Source: CAYTTA01 sp964440655 (lineage in GTDB: Bacteria; Bacteroidota; Rhodothermia; Balneolales; Balneolaceae). Taken from it: a DNA stretch of 24,485 nt. The stretch is from contig CAYTTA010000038.1 of the NCBI GenBank assembly GCA_964440655.1, forward strand, positions 1-24,485. The letters run 5' to 3'. This document shows, piece by piece, positions 21,951 through 24,485 of the stretch (positions are counted from its first letter, which is position 1; every line of letters begins with the position of its first letter). The notes under the pieces were generated by a model. It did no database searches, had not been told where the DNA came from, and saw only the letters and a program-made list of their open reading frames with translations. Made by a program: the position numbers and the translations under genes.

Positions 21951-23024
21951 ATGAGTCAAAGCAGGATCATACAGACCAGGTTGAAAAGACCGTTTGTTAC
22001 GGAATCAGGGTACCGTTTTGAAGAGGCCGAAGTGGCCTACAAAACCTGGGGCCGGCTCAATGAGGAACGTGACAACGTCATCGTGATCTGTCATGCACTG
22101 ACCGGAAATGCGGAGGCCGATCAATGGTTCCCCGGTCTTTTTTCGGAGGACGGACTGATTGATACGGATGAGCACTTTGTGATCTGTATCAACGTCCCCG
22201 GAAGCTGTTACGGATCCGTGGGACCTTCCTCCGTCAACCCTGAAACGGGAATTCCGTATCAGGCATCTTTCCCCTCCATTACCATACGCGACATGGTTCG
22301 CTTCCAGCAGCTCCTCCTCGATGAGCTCGATATTCAGGGGATCGAAACCGTGATCGGCGGATCGATGGGCGGCATGCAGGCCCTCGAATTTGCCATCATG
22401 GATTCCCGTGTCCGTTCCGCCATCCCGATTGCCATGGGCAAAGCCCACACGCCCTGGGCGATCGGAATAAGCCATGTGCAACGACAGGCCATTTTCAACG
22501 ATCCCAACTGGAATGACGGTTTTTACACGCCCGATGCAACTCCGGAGAAGGGGCTTGCCACCGCACGCATGATGGCCATGCTCACCTACCGGGCCCCCTC
22601 CGACTATGAACAGAAATTCGGACGAAACCCGCAGGACGGGTCCGATCTCTTCCAGGTGGAGTCCTATCTCAACTACCAGGGTGAGAAAATGGTGCGCCGG
22701 TTTGATGCAAACAGTTATGTAGCACTCACCCGGGCCATGGATGCCCATGATGTGGCAAGAGGTCGCGGGAGTTTTGAAGAGGTGCTGGGGAAAGTGGAGA
22801 TTCCGGTCCTGGTAGTTGGAATCGATACGGACCTGCTCTATCCTGCCGAGGAGCAGAGGGAGCTTGCCGCCCTTCTTCCCAATTCAGAGTATGCGGAGAT
22901 TGAGTCCATACACGGACACGATGCTTTTTTGATTGAATTCGGCCAGCTGAACCGGATTACAAAACCTTTTTTCACCCGGAGAAGCCTCCTGAGAGGCTAC
23001 CGCAACCGCACCGAGGTACTGTGA
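21951..23024 (+). CDS. metX: Homoserine O-acetyltransferase
   Basis: From the ATG at 21951 the product has 357 residues, the usual MetX size. The in-frame ATG at 21759 is rejected because its 64 extra codons resemble no MetX N-terminus. The alpha/beta-hydrolase features are complete: ESGYRFEEAEVAYKTWGRLN, the oxyanion region VICHALTGNAEADQWF, NVPGSCYGSVGPSSVNP, the nucleophile elbow GGSMGGMQALEF (Ser138), Asp in VGIDTDLLYPAEEQ (about 294) and His in IHGHDAFL (about 323). It transfers acetyl from acetyl-CoA to homoserine, producing the MetY substrate. Acetyl rather than succinyl specificity is inferred from the pairing with metY. No Shine-Dalgarno motif is seen. Start by coupling from the short upstream ORF (ATGA) is possible. 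The stop overlaps the hom start by one base (TGATG). Confidence 0.95.
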   Translation: MSQSRIIQTRLKRPFVTESGYRFEEAEVAYKTWGRLNEERDNVIVICHALTGNAEADQWFPGLFSEDGLIDTDEHFVICINVPGSCYGSVGPSSVNPETGIPYQASFPSITIRDMVRFQQLLLDELDIQGIETVIGGSMGGMQALEFAIMDSRVRSAIPIAMGKAHTPWAIGISHVQRQAIFNDPNWNDGFYTPDATPEKGLATARMMAMLTYRAPSDYEQKFGRNPQDGSDLFQVESYLNYQGEKMVRRFDANSYVALTRAMDAHDVARGRGSFEEVLGKVEIPVLVVGIDTDLLYPAEEQRELAALLPNSEYAEIESIHGHDAFLIEFGQLNRITKPFFTRRSLLRGYRNRTEVL

Positions 23025-24136
23025 TGTCATCTTCAAGAGCATTCAAACTGAAACAGCTGCACTCGAGCCGACTGGGAGCCTGGCGTCCCTTCCGGGCAAA
23101 TCTCTTTATCGCCGGAGTGGGGGCCGTGGGGGGCACCCTGATCGAGCAGCTGAACAGCCTCGACAGCCGCAGGTATGATCTGGAAGTGATCGGCTTCTGT
23201 AACAGCACAAAGGTGGTCTGGCGTGAAAAGCAGGTGCGCAAGGATGAGCTTTACGGAGGATCGGCCAAGAACTGGGACCAGATCATTGAGAAGATAAAGA
23301 GATATGCCTCCAGCGAGGTTCCGGTTATTTTTGTGGATGCGACCGGCAGCATGGAGGTTGCCCGGCTCTACCTGGAACTGCTGGAAAACGGAATCCATGT
23401 AGTAACACCCAGCAAGCTCTCCAACACCCTGGAACAGGAGTGGTTTGAATCTCTCCGGAACACCGCCGAACGGAACAATGTCTCTTATGCCTATGAGACG
23501 ACCGTAGGGGCCGGACTGCCCATCATCCAGACCATCGAGAACCTGATTGACAGCGGAGACCGGATTGTTTCCGTCGAAGGGGTTCTCTCGGGAACAATGA
23601 CCTGGCTCTTCAGCCAGCTGGAACAGGGATTGCCGTTCAGCCGTGCGGTCATCGAAGCCCGAACTCTCGGTTATGCGGAACCCGATCCGCGGGATGATCT
23701 CTCCGGGGAGGATGTTGCCCGGAAATTCCTGATCCTTGCCCGGACCTCCGGATTGAAACTGGAGCGGGAGGATCTGAAGGTAGAGTCGCTCATTCCGGAA
23801 AAACTGGCCGATGTGGATGCATCGGTATTTCTGTCACTACTTTCCGATTATGATTCCGAATGGGCAGAGCGGCTTACATCAGAGCAGAAAAAAGGGAAAA
23901 CACTCCGATACATCGGCAGTCTGGACGAAAAGGGCGAGATCCGGATCGGCATGGCATCGGTGGACCTTGAGTCGGAACTGGGACGACTGGACGGAACCAA
24001 CAACCTGGTCACCATCCGCACAGAGAGGTATTACGATCAGCCGATGGTGATAAAAGGACCGGGAGCCGGAAAAGAGGTTACTGCGGCTGGAATCCTTGCC
24101 GACATTCAGAAGATCCTGAGAGAAGCCCGCTCCTGA
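23024..24136 (+). CDS. hom: Homoserine dehydrogenase (monofunctional, no ACT domain)
   Basis: The ATG at 23024 shares its A with the TGA of metX, so translation is probably coupled. A GTG at 23021 would add one residue. The product has 370 residues. The Rossmann motif is AGVGAVGGTL (30-39), VDATGS follows near 105, and the catalytic domain contains NGIHVVTPSKLSNTLEQEW and YAYETTVGAGLPIIQTIENL. Then come SVEGVLSGTMTWLFSQLEQG and ARTLGYAEPDPRDDLSGEDV with the conserved Asp/Lys region ARKFLILAR. It resembles the dehydrogenase half of bifunctional ThrA-type proteins. No aspartokinase or ACT domain is attached. It reduces aspartate semialdehyde to homoserine, completing a homoserine to homocysteine cassette with metX and metY. 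Without the feedback domain, control probably rests on the upstream RNA elements. Confidence 0.95.
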   Translation: MSSSRAFKLKQLHSSRLGAWRPFRANLFIAGVGAVGGTLIEQLNSLDSRRYDLEVIGFCNSTKVVWREKQVRKDELYGGSAKNWDQIIEKIKRYASSEVPVIFVDATGSMEVARLYLELLENGIHVVTPSKLSNTLEQEWFESLRNTAERNNVSYAYETTVGAGLPIIQTIENLIDSGDRIVSVEGVLSGTMTWLFSQLEQGLPFSRAVIEARTLGYAEPDPRDDLSGEDVARKFLILARTSGLKLEREDLKVESLIPEKLADVDASVFLSLLSDYDSEWAERLTSEQKKGKTLRYIGSLDEKGEIRIGMASVDLESELGRLDGTNNLVTIRTERYYDQPMVIKGPGAGKEVTAAGILADIQKILREARS

Positions 24137-24485
24137 CCAGACCGACTCCGGCCGCCACATATCATGTTTTTAGGTCTCTGTCTTTATTCCAATACAGAGT
24201 TAATTTTCGGAATAATAACCGATGCCCGGAAAAGGATATGTATATCCTCATTCCAATAAACCGTTTCAATCTGTTGCGGCCTTGACGGCCCACCTCAAAG
24301 GCGCCCCCTCTTCCCCCCACATCCACGGCTGGTTCCTTCTCCCCTTTCCTTTTTCCCTCAACTCCCCTCCCACTGCATTCGTCTGCTCAACACGCCGCCA
24401 TACATCACCCCCGCCGCACCCCGCACATCACCCCGCACCCCGCCCGCACCCCGCCGCACAACACAGGTTATCCACATTGATATAT
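24137..24485. other. Gene-free region after hom with small palindromes and C-rich repeats
   Basis: No gene is visible in the last 349 bp. It holds the inverted repeat TTATTCC/GGAATAA, the compact palindrome AGGATATGTATATCCT, a C/T-rich tract, and at 24417-24454 several copies of CACCCCGC followed by a DnaA box and an AT-rich end (TGATATAT). I see no clear terminator for the met operon. The strong strand asymmetry (almost no G in places) differs from the coding regions. Confidence 0.6.
24468..24476 (+). promoter_or_regulatory. Perfect DnaA box (TTATCCACA)
   Basis: TTATCCACA is identical to the high-affinity DnaA box consensus. Only one copy is visible, with AT-rich sequence starting just after it at the window end. 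A single box may be chance or a regulatory site. A cluster beyond the edge would suggest an origin. Confidence 0.4.

Noticed and set aside
24409..24454. CRISPR array or minisatellite in the C-rich tract
   Set aside because: Units are 8-9 bp with irregular or no spacing. There are no spacers of uniform length and no cas genes.

Overview
The window looks like chromosomal sequence from a Bacteroidota-related bacterium (Rhodothermota/Balneolota-like would fit; this is inference). The evidence is a Bacteroidota-style tyrosine recombinase with an arm-binding domain, TAnnTTTG-type promoter elements, near absence of Shine-Dalgarno motifs before most starts, and moderately high GC outside an AT-rich left edge. 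Two 100-N blocks (10780-10879 and 15894-15993) show that it is a scaffolded draft assembly.

Left edge (1-1100): a truncated integrase reading off the window, short direct repeats that could be arm-type integrase sites, a tRNA-3'-end-like sequence followed by a terminator (candidate attachment site), and an orphan hicB antitoxin broken by an exact 11-bp tandem duplication. Then, on the minus strand, come two exported proteins with Tat-like signals: an M19 dipeptidase and a conserved unknown (1102-3890).

4077-8780 is a sulfur block: a truncated SulP transporter fused out of frame to a formylglycine-generating enzyme (FGE) lacking its N-terminus, a Cys-type sulfatase overlapping the FGE by 4 nt, and a second, intact SulP-STAS transporter. 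The SulP/FGE joint is either a real deletion or an assembly chimera. It is followed by an ABC exporter (8839-10635) and a Gfo/Idh/MocA oxidoreductase whose NAD-binding half is lost in gap 1.

11537-19828 is mostly housekeeping and envelope genes: small unknown proteins, DoxX, a CNNM/CBS membrane protein, a CARDB-like lipoprotein, glutaminyl cyclase, an NlpC/P60 lipoprotein, pdxJ-era, and an NTF2-like lipoprotein. Gap 2 is flanked by two identical 55-bp copies, so it is almost certainly an unmerged contig overlap.

19894-24136 is the most interesting part: a methionine regulon, metY-metX-hom. Its 5' region carries a near-leaderless 31-codon ORF with 7 Met and 3 Cys codons, a candidate antiterminator and an intrinsic terminator. 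After these come a clear SAM-I riboswitch and a second intrinsic terminator. The layout suggests two stacked attenuators, one sensing charged Met/Cys tRNA by ribosome stalling and one sensing SAM. The metY-metX intercistronic region also holds a strong hairpin and a 9-codon uORF overlapping the metX start. The window ends in C-rich repeats and a perfect DnaA box.
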